Translations under genes and position numbers: made by a program | The notes under the pieces: model-generated | Told to the model about the DNA's origin: nothing | Database searches by the model: none | The model's input: the letters and a program-made list of their open reading frames with translations, nothing else | Shown here: piece after piece, positions 34,989-45,054 of the stretch | Layout of the letters: every line of letters begins with the position of its first letter | How positions within the stretch are numbered: position 1 is the stretch's first letter | From: Galactobacter caseinivorans | GTDB lineage: Bacteria; Actinomycetota; Actinomycetes; Actinomycetales; Micrococcaceae | Length of the DNA stretch: 64,000 nucleotides | Assembly: GCF_003640665.1 (NCBI RefSeq) | Contig: NZ_QQXL01000009.1 | Span: 62,001 to 126,000, forward strand | Direction: 5' to 3'

Positions 34989-35519
34989 ATGAGGACCGTC
35001 CCAGAACGCGAGGACACCCGTGATGATGGGCCCATGAGCGGCTCCATGCGTGAGGTGCTTGATCACTGGCTTGGGCTCTACCGCGAGTCAACCCTCATCA
35101 AGGTCGGGGGTCTCAACGGCGAGCAGCTCTGCGAGCGCTCCGTGCCGCCCTCCTCCATGAGCCTCATCGGTGTGGTGCGCCACCTGACGGAGGTGGAGGC
35201 GTACTGGGTGCGCATGGTGTTGGAGGGGCGCGAGGACGTCCCGGACTATTACGCCACACAGGCCAGCCCGGATGGGGAGTTTGACGATGTGGACCCGGCC
35301 ACCGCCGTGCAGGAGGTGGAGGCCTACCAGCGCGAGGTGGCGCAGACCCAGCAGATCCTGGACTCCTGGACGGACGTGGAGGCCCTGGCCCGCGGCCGCC
35401 GCCACGGCAAGCAGGTCAACGTGGCCTGGATCCTGACGCACCTGATAGAGGAATACGCCAGGCACCTTGGCCACATGGACCTGCTGCGCGAGCGGGTGGA
35501 CGGGCGCACTGGGTACTAA
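34989..35519 (+). CDS. DinB / DUF664 family protein
   Basis: 176 residues, four-helix bundle. The metal-binding histidines of the DinB superfamily are visible: VVRHLTEVEAYWV and ILTHLIEEYARHLGHMDLLR. MREVLDHWLGLYRESTLIKV begins the fold. The superfamily includes mycothiol- and bacillithiol-dependent enzymes, and actinobacteria make mycothiol; a thiol-transfer role is possible but not shown. AGGGAG lies 5 nt before ATG 34989; ATG 34971 would add MSEGVN. It may be the third gene of the HSP90/TPR operon, 50 bp downstream. Confidence 0.82.
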   Translation: MRTVPEREDTRDDGPMSGSMREVLDHWLGLYRESTLIKVGGLNGEQLCERSVPPSSMSLIGVVRHLTEVEAYWVRMVLEGREDVPDYYATQASPDGEFDDVDPATAVQEVEAYQREVAQTQQILDSWTDVEALARGRRHGKQVNVAWILTHLIEEYARHLGHMDLLRERVDGRTGY

Positions 35520-35562
35520 CTGGGTACTAAGCGGGCACCCGGCACCCGGTACCCGGCACCCG

Positions 35563-37032
35563 CTAGTCCAGCGGCCACTCGTGCACTGGGGTGCCCACAT
35601 TCATGTGGTGCGCGTAGCGCTCCAACATGCCGCGCAGCGCGGCGGGCCGGTCAAGACCGGCGCTTTCGCGACGCGCAATCGCGTTGGTGATCCAGGTGGC
35701 GCCGTTCTGTTCGGTGATGCAGCGCTGCTCCAGGATGCCGAGGTAGCGATCAATCTCCTCCTCCGTCACCTCCAGCTCCCGCAGCCCAGTGCGGGCCAGC
35801 GGCAACAGATGGCGCAGGATGAGCTCCACGACCGGAAGCTCGCCCAAGCCGGGCCAGTACACGGTGGCCTCCAGGCCGCGCTTGGAGCATTCCAGGAAGT
35901 TCTCTGAGGCAGTCGTGAACGCCATGCGCGTCCACAGCGGCCGGTCCGCCGTGCGCAAAGCCTTGACCAGGCCAAAGAAGAAGGCCGAATTCGCCACCGT
36001 GTCCGCCAAGGTGGGGCCAGCGGGCAGCAGCCGGTTCTCCAGGCGCAGGTGAGGCTGATCCCCCGAGGGGTCGTAGATGGGACGGTTCCAGCGATACACG
36101 GTGCCGTTGTGCAGGCGCAGCTCATCCAGGGCGGGCACGCCGCTATCGGTGAGGCGGTTGGGGTCCTCGGAGAGCTCCGGGAGCAGCGCGGGGTAGTAGC
36201 GCACGTTCTCCTCAAAGAGGTCCAGGACGGAGGTGATCCAGCGCTCCCCGAACCACACGCGCGGGCGCACCCCCTGCTGTTTCAGCTCCGGCGCGCGGGT
36301 GTCGATGGCCTGCTTAAACACCTCGATCCGCGACTCCTGCCACAGCAGCTTCTCCATGAAGACCGGGGAGTTGGCGGCCAGGGCCACCTGCGGGGCCGCG
36401 ATGACCTGGGCAGCGTTCCAGGTGGCGGCAAAGTTCTCTGGGGTCACCTGCACGTGCAACTGGACCGAGGTGCATGCCGCCTCAGGGGCAATGTTCTCCG
36501 CGTGGAAGCGCAGCCGCTCCGGGCCGGCGATGTCGATCAGGACGTCCTCGCCGCGGGCCTCAAGCACCTGGGAGTTCAGCGCCGCGTAGCGCTCGCCGGG
36601 TGAGATCCATTCGTCGGTGCGGCCAAAGGAGCGGCCAAGCGTGGGCAGGATTCCCACGGCAATGATCTCCGCGTCCGCCGCTGCCGCCTTCTCTTGGGCG
36701 TGGTTCAGCTCCGTGCGAAGCGAGTCCTCCAGGCTCTGCAGCCCGCCCCCGCCAATGGAGAGCGCAGGGTGATTGAACTCGATGTTGAAGGCGCCAATCT
36801 CGGTCTGGAAGGCCGGGTCCGCGATGGACTCCAGCACCTCCTGATTGCGCAGGGCCGGTTCGTAGTTCTCATCCACCAGGTTCAGTTCAAGTTCCAGGCC
36901 AATGCTGGTCCCCTCATCGAACTCTCCGCGGCGCAGCAGGGACCCCAATGTTTCGAGGTGCTCCACGAGGCGTTCGCGGTATTGACGGCGTTCTTCTCGC
37001 GTGAATGATCGCGACCTGACTTCGGCTCCCAT
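35563..37032 (-). CDS. GCS2-type carboxylate-amine (glutamate-cysteine) ligase
   Basis: 489 residues of the glutamate-cysteine ligase family 2. TSIGLELELNLVDENYEPAL has the ATP/Mg-binding Glu residues, FNIEFNHPALSIGGGGLQSL and LHVQVTPENFAATWNAAQV follow, and QPHLRLENRLLPAGPTLADT is the conserved Arg/Glu segment. The actinobacterial members of this size are annotated glutamate-cysteine ligase, though actinobacteria use mycothiol, so the real product may be another gamma-glutamyl compound. TACGCT lies 7 nt upstream of ATG 37032 (leaderless). The open frame continues to 37308 without family similarity. Confidence 0.85.
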   Translation of the reverse strand: MGAEVRSRSFTREERRQYRERLVEHLETLGSLLRRGEFDEGTSIGLELELNLVDENYEPALRNQEVLESIADPAFQTEIGAFNIEFNHPALSIGGGGLQSLEDSLRTELNHAQEKAAAADAEIIAVGILPTLGRSFGRTDEWISPGERYAALNSQVLEARGEDVLIDIAGPERLRFHAENIAPEAACTSVQLHVQVTPENFAATWNAAQVIAAPQVALAANSPVFMEKLLWQESRIEVFKQAIDTRAPELKQQGVRPRVWFGERWITSVLDLFEENVRYYPALLPELSEDPNRLTDSGVPALDELRLHNGTVYRWNRPIYDPSGDQPHLRLENRLLPAGPTLADTVANSAFFFGLVKALRTADRPLWTRMAFTTASENFLECSKRGLEATVYWPGLGELPVVELILRHLLPLARTGLRELEVTEEEIDRYLGILEQRCITEQNGATWITNAIARRESAGLDRPAALRGMLERYAHHMNVGTPVHEWPLD

Positions 37033-37297
37033 GGCCGGGAGCGTACATGTTGTGGGGCCCCCACGTCGCGGGCGCGCCGCAGATTTCGCGGTCTGCGCGG
37101 AACATGTCGAAGGGCCGTGCGAAATGGCCAGCATCGATGCCGGGAGGACATTGACAAGGGTCCGTCTCAGGTGCCTCGCCTTCCCGACGCCGCGCGGGGT
37201 GTGGGTGCCGCGGTTTCGGTCGGCTGTGGGTGGGCGTGGGGGCGGGGTAGGGGATAGGGCCTGCGACCTGGCCCCATCACGCAGCGCCCCCGGACCG

Positions 37298-37372
37298 CGC
37301 ATGATCAAGGCCCCCGGGGACCCGCATGATCAAGGCCCCCGGGAACCCGCATGCTCAAGGCCCCCGGACCCC
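37298..37372. repeat. 25-bp tandem repeat, three copies
   Basis: CGCATGATCAAGGCCCCCGG-type units start at 37298, 37323 and 37348, an exact 25-bp period with few changes. The last unit merges into the hairpin at 37354-37399. Confidence 0.88.
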
Positions 37373-37399
37373 GCATGCGCGGGGCCCGGGGGCCTTGAG
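37354..37399 (-). terminator. Terminator hairpin built from the last 25-bp repeat
   Basis: CTCAAGGCCCCCGG (37354-37367) pairs with its complement (37386-37399), then after one mismatch CCCCGC with GCGGGG around a 4-nt loop ATGC. It lies 113 bp downstream of the sugar-binding gene on the minus strand and probably ends that operon. Confidence 0.6.
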
Positions 37400-37512
37400 G
37401 TCCAACAGCCGGTGGGTTCCGACCACTCCTGAACGTTCCGACTAGACCTGAGCGTTCAACCCAGGCTCAGCACCTGGAGGGGTGAACTCGGAGCCGTGAC
37501 TGCTTGCCGTGA

Positions 37513-38625
37513 CTACTTGCCGTTGGCGATAGCGTCCAGGTCCGGGTCGTTCTTGTAGGCGGTCTTGACGTTGGCCTCCGTCACCAGGACGGGGTCCAGG
37601 TACAGAGTCTTGACGTCAACGGTGCCGTTGTTGGCGGTGGAGGTGGTGGCAGGATCCTTGCCGGCCTGCAGGTCCTTGATCATGCCAACGGTCTTCTCCA
37701 CCAGGGAAGTGGTGTCCTTGTTGATGGTGGAGTACTGCACGCCGGCGGCGATCGACTTCACCGACTCCTTCTCGGAGTCCTGACCCGTGATCACCGGGGT
37801 GCTCTGGCCGGCGTTCTTGGCGGAGAGCATCGCGGCGCGAGCCAGCGTGTCATTCGGGGACAGGACGCCGTCCAGCTTCTTGCCGCCCTTGTAGTTGGCG
37901 GACAGGATGGACTCGAAGCGCTGCTGGACGTTCTTGGGGTCCCAGCCCTGCGTCGCCACCTGGCTCTGCGAGGTCTGGCCGGAGGAAACGGTCAGGGTCT
38001 TGTCGTCAATCTTGGGCTGCAACACCTTCATGGCGCCCTCGAAGAACGGCTTGGAGTTGGCATCATCAGCGGAACCGGCAATCAGCTCCACGTTATACGG
38101 GCCCTTGCCCTTGCGATCCTTGAGCCCGTCAAGAAGAGCCTGGCCCTGCAGCTCGCCGACCTTCTCATTGTCATAGGCAATGTAGTAGTCAACGTTCTTG
38201 CTGTTCTGGAGCAGGCGGTCATAGGCAATGACCGTGACGCCCTGGGCCTTGGCGTTGGCCAGCTGGGTGCCCAGCTGCTTGCCGTCCACTGCACCGATGA
38301 CCAGCACCTTGACGCCGGAGGTGATCATGGCGTCGATCTGCTGCTGCTGAGTGGGAGCGCCGCCGTCGCCGGCGAACTGCACCGAAGGCTTGAAGCCCGC
38401 GGCGGAGAGGTCCTTGTTGAACAGGTTCTCTGCAAGAACCCAGTTCTCCGAGGTCTTGGCGGGGAGGGAGATGCCGATCTTGGCATCCGCCGGGAAGGCC
38501 GCGGCAGCGGAGCCGCCGTCGGAGCCGGGGGTCGCACCGGTTTCGGCGCGGCCACAGCCGGTGAGGGCCAGGGCCGCGGCGGCCGTGATGGCTGCTGCTG
38601 CGGTAAGAAGCTTGCGCCTGCGCAT
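37513..38625 (-). CDS. chvE: Sugar ABC transporter substrate-binding lipoprotein (ChvE-like)
   Basis: 370 residues. The signal peptide MRRRKLLTAAAAITAAAALA ends in the lipobox LTGC, so the protein is lipid-anchored outside the cytoplasmic membrane. The mature part is a periplasmic-binding-protein type 1 fold (IGISLPAKTSENWVLAENLF, GVKVLVIGAVDGKQLGTQLA, YDRLLQNSKNVDYYIAYDNE, VDVKTLYLDPVLVT) of the ChvE/XylF group that binds several monosaccharides. AAGGAG precedes ATG 38625. It is the last gene of the three-gene operon after the permease (73-bp gap). Confidence 0.92.
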   Translation of the reverse strand: MRRRKLLTAAAAITAAAALALTGCGRAETGATPGSDGGSAAAAFPADAKIGISLPAKTSENWVLAENLFNKDLSAAGFKPSVQFAGDGGAPTQQQQIDAMITSGVKVLVIGAVDGKQLGTQLANAKAQGVTVIAYDRLLQNSKNVDYYIAYDNEKVGELQGQALLDGLKDRKGKGPYNVELIAGSADDANSKPFFEGAMKVLQPKIDDKTLTVSSGQTSQSQVATQGWDPKNVQQRFESILSANYKGGKKLDGVLSPNDTLARAAMLSAKNAGQSTPVITGQDSEKESVKSIAAGVQYSTINKDTTSLVEKTVGMIKDLQAGKDPATTSTANNGTVDVKTLYLDPVLVTEANVKTAYKNDPDLDAIANGK

Positions 38626-38698
38626 GATGTTCTCCTTCAAGAGGTCGCCGGGGCGGTCCCGGCATAAGTGGTGTGAGCGAATGAGGTTCTTGGGGGTG

Positions 38699-40033
38699 TT
38701 ACTTGCCGGAAGCGGCGTCTTTGGTGGAATCGATGGGCGGCACGGTGATGCCTGCCGCCGCCTGCTCCGGGGTGGGCTTGGGGCCGCCGGAGCCGCCGCC
38801 GCGCAGCGTGCGCTGCATGGCGCCGATGAGGGAGGGCTTGCCCTGCTTCTTGCTCCACACATCAAAGGCCACAGCGATCAGCAGGACCAGGCCCTTGACC
38901 ACGTAGGTGGTGGACTGCGGCGAGGACATGAGCTGGAGGCCGTTGTTGAGCACGGCCATCACGAGCGCGCCAATGATGGAACCGATCACGGTGCCGACGC
39001 CGCCGGAGACTGCCGCGCCGCCGATGAAGACGGAGGCAATCGCGTCCAGTTCCCAGCCGGTGCCATCCAGCGGGCCGGAGGCCTGGGCGCGGGACACGAA
39101 GATCATGCCGGCCACCGCGGCAAGCATGGACATGTTCATCATGACGAAGAAGTCGACCTTCTTGTCGTTGATGCCAGAGAGGCGCGCGGCCTGGCGGTTG
39201 CCACCCACCGCGTAGATGGCGCGGCCGGACACGGTGCGTGAGGTCAGGAACTGGTACAGGGCCACCAGCACAATCAGGACAATGCCAACCACTGGGAAGG
39301 AGGTGCCCGGGGAACCGGTAGCGAACAGGTACGTCGCGAACGCCACCACGATGCAAATCAGTGCCACCCGCACGCCGTCGACCCATGCCGGTGCCAGCGT
39401 GGAACCGGCCTTGCGGGAGCGGGCGCGCTTACGGAAGGTGCTCCAGATCAGGTACGCAATGGCGAGCAGGCCCAGCAACAGCGTGAGGTTGTTATAGCCG
39501 GTGATCGGGCCCACCTCAGGCATGTAGCCGCCGCCGATGAACGTGAGGTCCTCGTTCACGGAGACCGTGTTCTGCTTGCCGATGATCTGGTTCACGCCGC
39601 GGAAGATCATCATTCCTGCGAGGGTGGTAATGAAGGCCGGAATGCCCACATAAGCCACCCAGAAACCCTGCCAGGCTCCCGCCAGGGCGCCCATGCCCAG
39701 GCCAATCACGATGCAGACCCACCAAGGCATGCCCCAGGTTCCTGAGGCGGTGGCCACGACGATGCCCACGAACGCGGCCACCGAACCGACTGAGAGGTCA
39801 ATGTGGCCCAGGATGATGACCATGACCATGCCGATCGCCAGGACCATCACGTAGGCGTAGCCATTGACGATGTTCTGGACGTTGGACGCGATCAGGACGT
39901 TGCCGTCCGCCCACGGGGTGCCGGCCGCTTTCAGCGACGTGGCGACCTGGAAGAAGACGATCAGTGCGGCCAGCGCAAAGACCATGCCGAACTGGCGAAT
40001 ATTGCCGCCGAACAGCTGCTTAATGGAGTTCAC
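38699..40033 (-). CDS. gguB: Monosaccharide ABC transporter permease (GguB-like)
   Basis: 444 residues, about ten membrane segments, BPD_transp_2 family. Family signature GMPWWVCIVIGLGMGALAGA followed by WQGFWVAYVGIPAFITTLAG, and the conserved GGNRQAARLSGINDKKVDFF and GGAAVSGGVGTVIGSIIGAL. GTG 40033 follows AGGAG. The C-terminal 40 residues are a Pro/Gly-rich cytoplasmic tail. It lies between the binding protein and the ATPase with short gaps, as in chvE-gguAB systems. Confidence 0.92.
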   Translation of the reverse strand: MNSIKQLFGGNIRQFGMVFALAALIVFFQVATSLKAAGTPWADGNVLIASNVQNIVNGYAYVMVLAIGMVMVIILGHIDLSVGSVAAFVGIVVATASGTWGMPWWVCIVIGLGMGALAGAWQGFWVAYVGIPAFITTLAGMMIFRGVNQIIGKQNTVSVNEDLTFIGGGYMPEVGPITGYNNLTLLLGLLAIAYLIWSTFRKRARSRKAGSTLAPAWVDGVRVALICIVVAFATYLFATGSPGTSFPVVGIVLIVLVALYQFLTSRTVSGRAIYAVGGNRQAARLSGINDKKVDFFVMMNMSMLAAVAGMIFVSRAQASGPLDGTGWELDAIASVFIGGAAVSGGVGTVIGSIIGALVMAVLNNGLQLMSSPQSTTYVVKGLVLLIAVAFDVWSKKQGKPSLIGAMQRTLRGGGSGGPKPTPEQAAAGITVPPIDSTKDAASGK

Positions 40034-40062
40034 AATCCGTATCTCCTGGTGCGAAGGGGTGC

Positions 40063-41613
<1,551 letters not shown>

Positions 41614-41662
41614 GGTGGCCACCTCTCGTGTGTGTCCCGGATCACCCGGGGAACTCGTAGAA

Positions 41663-41692
41663 AGTAAAACGACTTGTGGGCTTGGCGTCAAG
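41663..41692 (-). promoter_or_regulatory. Promoter and ROK-type operator of the monosaccharide ABC operon
   Basis: On the minus strand TTGACG (plus 41686-41691) and TTTACT (plus 41663-41668) are separated by 17 bp. The -35 box is part of CTTGACGCCAAG (plus 41681-41692, CTTGGCGTCAAG), nearly the same 12-mer as upstream of the ROK regulator gene. Binding there would block RNA polymerase. Confidence 0.7.
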
Positions 41693-41718
41693 TGTTGAAA
41701 GCAAAATGGTCTTCGGAA

Positions 41719-42930
41719 CTACACGGCGACCGGCCCATAAAGTTCGGCGGGATCCGCTGCCGAGAGCACGGAGACGGCGCCACCAAGGGCCTCGGCTCGG
41801 TCCCGTAGGCCGGAGACCCGCACGGAGATGGTGCCGCCAATTTCTGGGACGGTGTGGCGCAGGAGCCCGCGGATCACGGGCTCCAGGAGTAGGTCACCCA
41901 GATCGCTGAGGGGGCCGCCAAGCAGGATGGTTTGCGGGTTGATGAGGCTGGCCATCTGGCCAAGCACCTTGCCGATGGAGAGGCCGGCGTCCTCCACGAC
42001 CCGGCGGGTCGCCACGTCGCCGCTGAGCGCCGCGCTCACCAGTTCGTCTGTGGTGGTGGGTGGGTGGGGCGCCGCGGCCAGCGCGCGCAGCATGGAGGAG
42101 GTGCTCGCGACGGTTTCCAGGCATCCGCGGTTGCCGCAGCGGCACACCAGGCCCTGCTCCACCACGATCGTGTGCCCAATCTCGCCAGCCAGTCCGCGAT
42201 AGCCGCCGTACAGCTTGCTATCCATCACCAGGCCCGTGCCGATGCCGGTGCCGATCTTGACGAAGACGAAGTTCTCGCCCGTCTCTTGATCCCCCCAGCC
42301 AAGGTGGGCCAAGGCGCCGAGGTTGGCGTCGTTGTTGACGTGGACCGGGACCTGCAGCGCGGCAGAGAGGGCCTCTGAAATGTCGATGCCCACCCATTCG
42401 GGGAGGATGGCGCCGGAGCCAATCCGGCCGGTGGCCGGGTCATAGGGTCCGGGCAGGCCGACCCCGGCGCCCAAGACCTGGGAGTGGGTCCGGCCGGCGT
42501 CCTCCAAAGCCTTGGACATGACCTCACGGGCGGCCAAAATGCCGGTCTCCGCATCGTGGCCAAGAGGGAGCGGGCGCTGCACATCCGCCACAATCTCGTG
42601 CGCGGGGGTCACGACCAGCGCGCGCACGTGGCGGCGGCCGATGTCCAGGCCAACGGCGACGTGACCCGTATCCACGAGGTGGATGTTCAGAGCGCGGCGG
42701 CCGGAGGAGGTGGTGGGGGTCAGTGTCACGCGCCCTGAGGAGTCAAGGTCCTTCACGATGCTGGCCACGGTTCCGGCGGAGAGGCCGGTGGCGCGGGTGA
42801 GCTGGGCCTGCGTTGAGGGTCCCTGTTCGCCCAAAACGGCGACGACCCGGCGCACGTTATCGCGGCGCAGGGCGGACTGAGAGCCCGGTCCTACGGACCC
42901 CAGCGAGACACCATTGACTTCAGGAGGCAT
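41719..42930 (-). CDS. ROK family transcriptional repressor (sugar-responsive)
   Basis: 403 residues. An N-terminal winged helix (NVRRVVAVLGEQGPSTQAQL, RATGLSAGTVASIVKDLDSS) is followed by a ROK sugar-binding domain: VGLDIGRRHVRALVVTP (ATP motif-like), KIGTGIGTGLVMD and the zinc-binding CRCGNRGCLETVAS. ROK repressors of the XylR/NagC type release DNA on binding sugar. The next gene on the same strand is the sugar ABC ATPase, the probable target. ATG 42930 sits 6 nt after a -10 box, so the transcript would be leaderless; the longer frame to 42978 begins with TTG inside the promoter and is rejected. Confidence 0.9.
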   Translation of the reverse strand: MPPEVNGVSLGSVGPGSQSALRRDNVRRVVAVLGEQGPSTQAQLTRATGLSAGTVASIVKDLDSSGRVTLTPTTSSGRRALNIHLVDTGHVAVGLDIGRRHVRALVVTPAHEIVADVQRPLPLGHDAETGILAAREVMSKALEDAGRTHSQVLGAGVGLPGPYDPATGRIGSGAILPEWVGIDISEALSAALQVPVHVNNDANLGALAHLGWGDQETGENFVFVKIGTGIGTGLVMDSKLYGGYRGLAGEIGHTIVVEQGLVCRCGNRGCLETVASTSSMLRALAAAPHPPTTTDELVSAALSGDVATRRVVEDAGLSIGKVLGQMASLINPQTILLGGPLSDLGDLLLEPVIRGLLRHTVPEIGGTISVRVSGLRDRAEALGGAVSVLSAADPAELYGPVAV

Positions 42931-42936
42931 GCCCAC

Positions 42937-42966
42937 ATCGTGATCTACGTCATCCTTGATGTCAAG
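42937..42966 (-). promoter_or_regulatory. Leaderless promoter and operator of the ROK regulator gene
   Basis: On the minus strand TTGACA (plus 42960-42965) and CACGAT (plus 42937-42942) are separated by 17 bp and the ATG follows 6 nt later. TTGACA is part of CTTGACATCAAG (plus 42955-42966), a near-perfect inverted repeat that matches the operator of the ABC operon. This suggests autoregulation. Confidence 0.7.
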
Positions 42967-43095
42967 AACTGAAGCCAACGCGGCTGGGTGTCAAGCCGCG
43001 GGGGAGGCAGTGAAACCCGCCGCCGGGCCCCGGAAACGCGACCAAGCGGCGTCGGGCACGATCAGCGGCCCAAGGCCGCGAGCCGCCGTGCGGTC

Positions 43096-43617
43096 CTAGC
43101 CGCCGGTGGCGGCGCGGTGACGCTCGGCGAGGCCAACGTAGGTTTCGGCGTTGCGCTTCAGCGCCTCTACCTCGTCCTCGCTCAGCTCGCGGCGGACCTT
43201 GGCGGGGGCCCCGGCGACGAGGGAGCGCGGCGGGATCTTGGTGCCCTCAAGCACCAGAGCCCCGGCGGCGATCAGCGAGTACTCGCCCACCTCGGCGTGG
43301 TTCATGATCGTGGCGGACATGCCGATCAGGCAGCCGTTGCCGATGGTGCAGCCGTGGATCACCGCGGTGTGCCCCACCGAGACGTCGTCGCCGATGCGGC
43401 ACGGAGCGTCCGCGTCGGCGTGGACCACCACATTGTCTTGGAGGTTGGTGCGCGCCCCGATGCGCACGGTGCCGGAGTCGCCGCGGGCGCTGACTCCGTA
43501 AAAGGCGCTGGAGCGTTCGCCCATTTGGACGTCGCCGGAGAGCACGGCGGTGGGGGCCAGGAAGGCGGTCGGGTGGGCCAGTGGGGCGGCGTGGTCAAGT
43601 GGGATCAGGTGTGCCAT
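43096..43617 (-). CDS. Gamma-class carbonic anhydrase family protein
   Basis: 173 residues forming a left-handed beta-helix of hexapeptide repeats (VQMGERSSAFYGVSARGDSG, VRIGARTNLQDNVVVHADA, CRIGDDVSVGHTAVIHGCTI, GNGCLIGMSATIMNHAEVGE). The zinc histidines are in VVVHADAD and VGHTAVIHG, so the metal site looks complete. Such proteins (YrdA/PaaY-like) may hydrate CO2 or hydrolyse thioesters; most are uncharacterised. TAGACT lies 7 nt before ATG 43617 (leaderless). It is divergent from rlmC, with back-to-back -10 boxes. Confidence 0.9.
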   Translation of the reverse strand: MAHLIPLDHAAPLAHPTAFLAPTAVLSGDVQMGERSSAFYGVSARGDSGTVRIGARTNLQDNVVVHADADAPCRIGDDVSVGHTAVIHGCTIGNGCLIGMSATIMNHAEVGEYSLIAAGALVLEGTKIPPRSLVAGAPAKVRRELSEDEVEALKRNAETYVGLAERHRAATGG

Positions 43618-43682
43618 GCCCGCGAGTCTAGATGGCGCCCCGCGCCCGCGCCCGCCGAAGCGCGCACTAGACTTGCCCAGTC

Positions 43683-44813
43683 ATGGATTGCGCGTATTTT
43701 GATGCCGGCCGCTGCCGCTCCTGCACCCTCATGGGCGTGCCGCACCCGCAACAGCTTGAGCTGAAGCAGGGGCGCACCGCCCAACTGCTCGGGGCGGTCC
43801 CCGGCCTGCGCTGGGACGAGCCGTTTGCCGGGGCAGAGGCGGGGTTCCGTAATCGCGCCAAGATGGTGGTGGGCGGCACCTGGCGCAAGCCCACGCTGGG
43901 GATCCTGGACGCGGAGGGCCACGGGGTTGACCTGCGCCGCTGCGGCGTCATTGATCCTGCCATCACGGACATTCTTCCGGCCATCGCCACCTTTATTCGC
44001 GTGGCCAGGTTGCACCCGTACGACGTCCCGACGCGCCGCGGCGAGCTCAAACACGTCCTCGTGACGGCCAATCCGCGCGGGGAACTCATGCTTCGCTTTG
44101 TGGTGCGCAGCCAGGACGGGGTGGACGCGATTCGCGCCGATCTGCCCGGGCTGCTTCAGCGCCTTCCCCAGGTGCTGGTGGTCACCGCCAACCTGCTGCC
44201 CCAGCACATCGCAGCGCTGGAGGGGGCGCAGGAGGTGCACCTTTCTGGGCCCGCGACCCTGGACATGCCGGTGGGCGGCCTGCACCTGCGCCTGCGCCCG
44301 CAGGGCTTTTTCCAGACCAATACCGAGGTGGCTGCGGCGCTCTACGCGCAGGCTGCCGAGTGGATCAATGAGGCTGCCCCGGCCTCCGTGTGGGACCTGT
44401 ATTGCGGCGTGGGCGGCTTTGCGCTGAGCGCAGCGGCGCCCGGACGCCAGGTGCTCGGCGTGGAGATTTCCGCAGAGGCGGTGGAGGGTGCCAGGGCGGC
44501 GGCGTCGCAGGCCATGCTCGACGGCGTTCGGTTCCGTTCCGGTGACGCGACGGCTTTTGCGCAGGGTTCGTCCGCGGACGAACAACCCGAGCTGATTGTG
44601 GTCAACCCGCCGCGGCGTGGGCTGGGGGAGCGGTTGGCCTCCTGGCTCAACGAGTGTGCGGCGAGCACGGTGGTGTACTCCAGTTGCAATGCGGAGAGCC
44701 TGGCCAAGGATCTGGAGCGCATGCCCGGCTGGCGGCCAGTGCGGGCCCGGGTGATGGACATGTTCCCGCAGACGGATCACTTTGAGGTCATCACGTTGCT
44801 GCGACGGGCGTAG
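43683..44813 (+). CDS. rlmC: 23S rRNA (uracil-C5)-methyltransferase RlmC-like
   Basis: 376 residues, RumA/TrmA family. The N-terminus MDCAYFDAGRCRSCTLMGVP with four cysteine positions matches RlmC (RumB), which methylates U747 of 23S rRNA using SAM and an iron-sulfur cluster. FFQTNTEVAAALYAQAAEWI, VWDLYCGVGGFALSAAAPGR (SAM motif I), LIVVNPPRRGLG (motif IV) and VVYSSCNAESLAKDL (catalytic Cys) are all present. A TAGACT box lies 9 nt before ATG 43683. Some actinobacterial relatives may target U747 or U1939; the N-terminus favours RlmC. Confidence 0.92.
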   Translation: MDCAYFDAGRCRSCTLMGVPHPQQLELKQGRTAQLLGAVPGLRWDEPFAGAEAGFRNRAKMVVGGTWRKPTLGILDAEGHGVDLRRCGVIDPAITDILPAIATFIRVARLHPYDVPTRRGELKHVLVTANPRGELMLRFVVRSQDGVDAIRADLPGLLQRLPQVLVVTANLLPQHIAALEGAQEVHLSGPATLDMPVGGLHLRLRPQGFFQTNTEVAAALYAQAAEWINEAAPASVWDLYCGVGGFALSAAAPGRQVLGVEISAEAVEGARAAASQAMLDGVRFRSGDATAFAQGSSADEQPELIVVNPPRRGLGERLASWLNECAASTVVYSSCNAESLAKDLERMPGWRPVRARVMDMFPQTDHFEVITLLRRA

Positions 44814-44883
44814 CTTCGCGGTCCGTGGTGGGCCGGCCGGGACGTTTGCGGCCCACGTTCGAGGTGTGCGGCGTGTGGCGGGC

Positions 44884-44953
44884 GGTTTGCGGCCCACGTT
44901 CGAGGTGTGCGGCGCCCGGTGGAGCCGCAAACCTGGATCCGGAGCCGCAAACC
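44884..44953. repeat. 70-bp phased decamer element (copy 3)
   Basis: GGTTTGCGGC at 44884, GGTGTGCGGC at 44904, GCCGCAAACC at 44924 and 44944: the same exact 20-bp steps and 10-nt central loop as the copies at 12461 and 63113. A further GTTTGCGGCCCACGTTCGAG run lies at 44844. It sits 70 bp downstream of rlmC. Confidence 0.85.
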
Positions 44954-45013
44954 TGGGCTGGCCGGGGATGTGTCTGACCGGGGAAGTGGCCCAGAAGTAC
45001 GTCCGTGAAGAGC

Positions 45014-45044
45014 TTGACCCTCACACAGTGTGAGGCGGAATCGT
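45014..45044 (+). promoter_or_regulatory. MerR-type promoter with palindromic operator
   Basis: CCTCACACAGTGTGAGG (45019-45035) is a perfect palindrome around a central A. It lies between TTGACC (45014-45019) and an AATCGT -10 (45039-45044), a 19-bp spacer, as in MerR-activated promoters. The MerR gene starts 10 bp downstream, so this is probably autoregulation. Confidence 0.75.
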
Positions 45045-45054
45045 CGGAGACATC

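Larger units (their letters stand above)
37033..37512. other. 480-bp gap with tandem repeats and no gene
   Basis: Nothing codes between the GCS2 ligase start and the end of the ABC transporter operon. 37182-37195 carries the dispersed word CCCGACGCCGCGCG. 37298-37399 has the 25-bp tandem repeats and hairpin annotated separately. 37410-37450 holds two CCTGAnCGTTC repeats. Confidence 0.7.
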
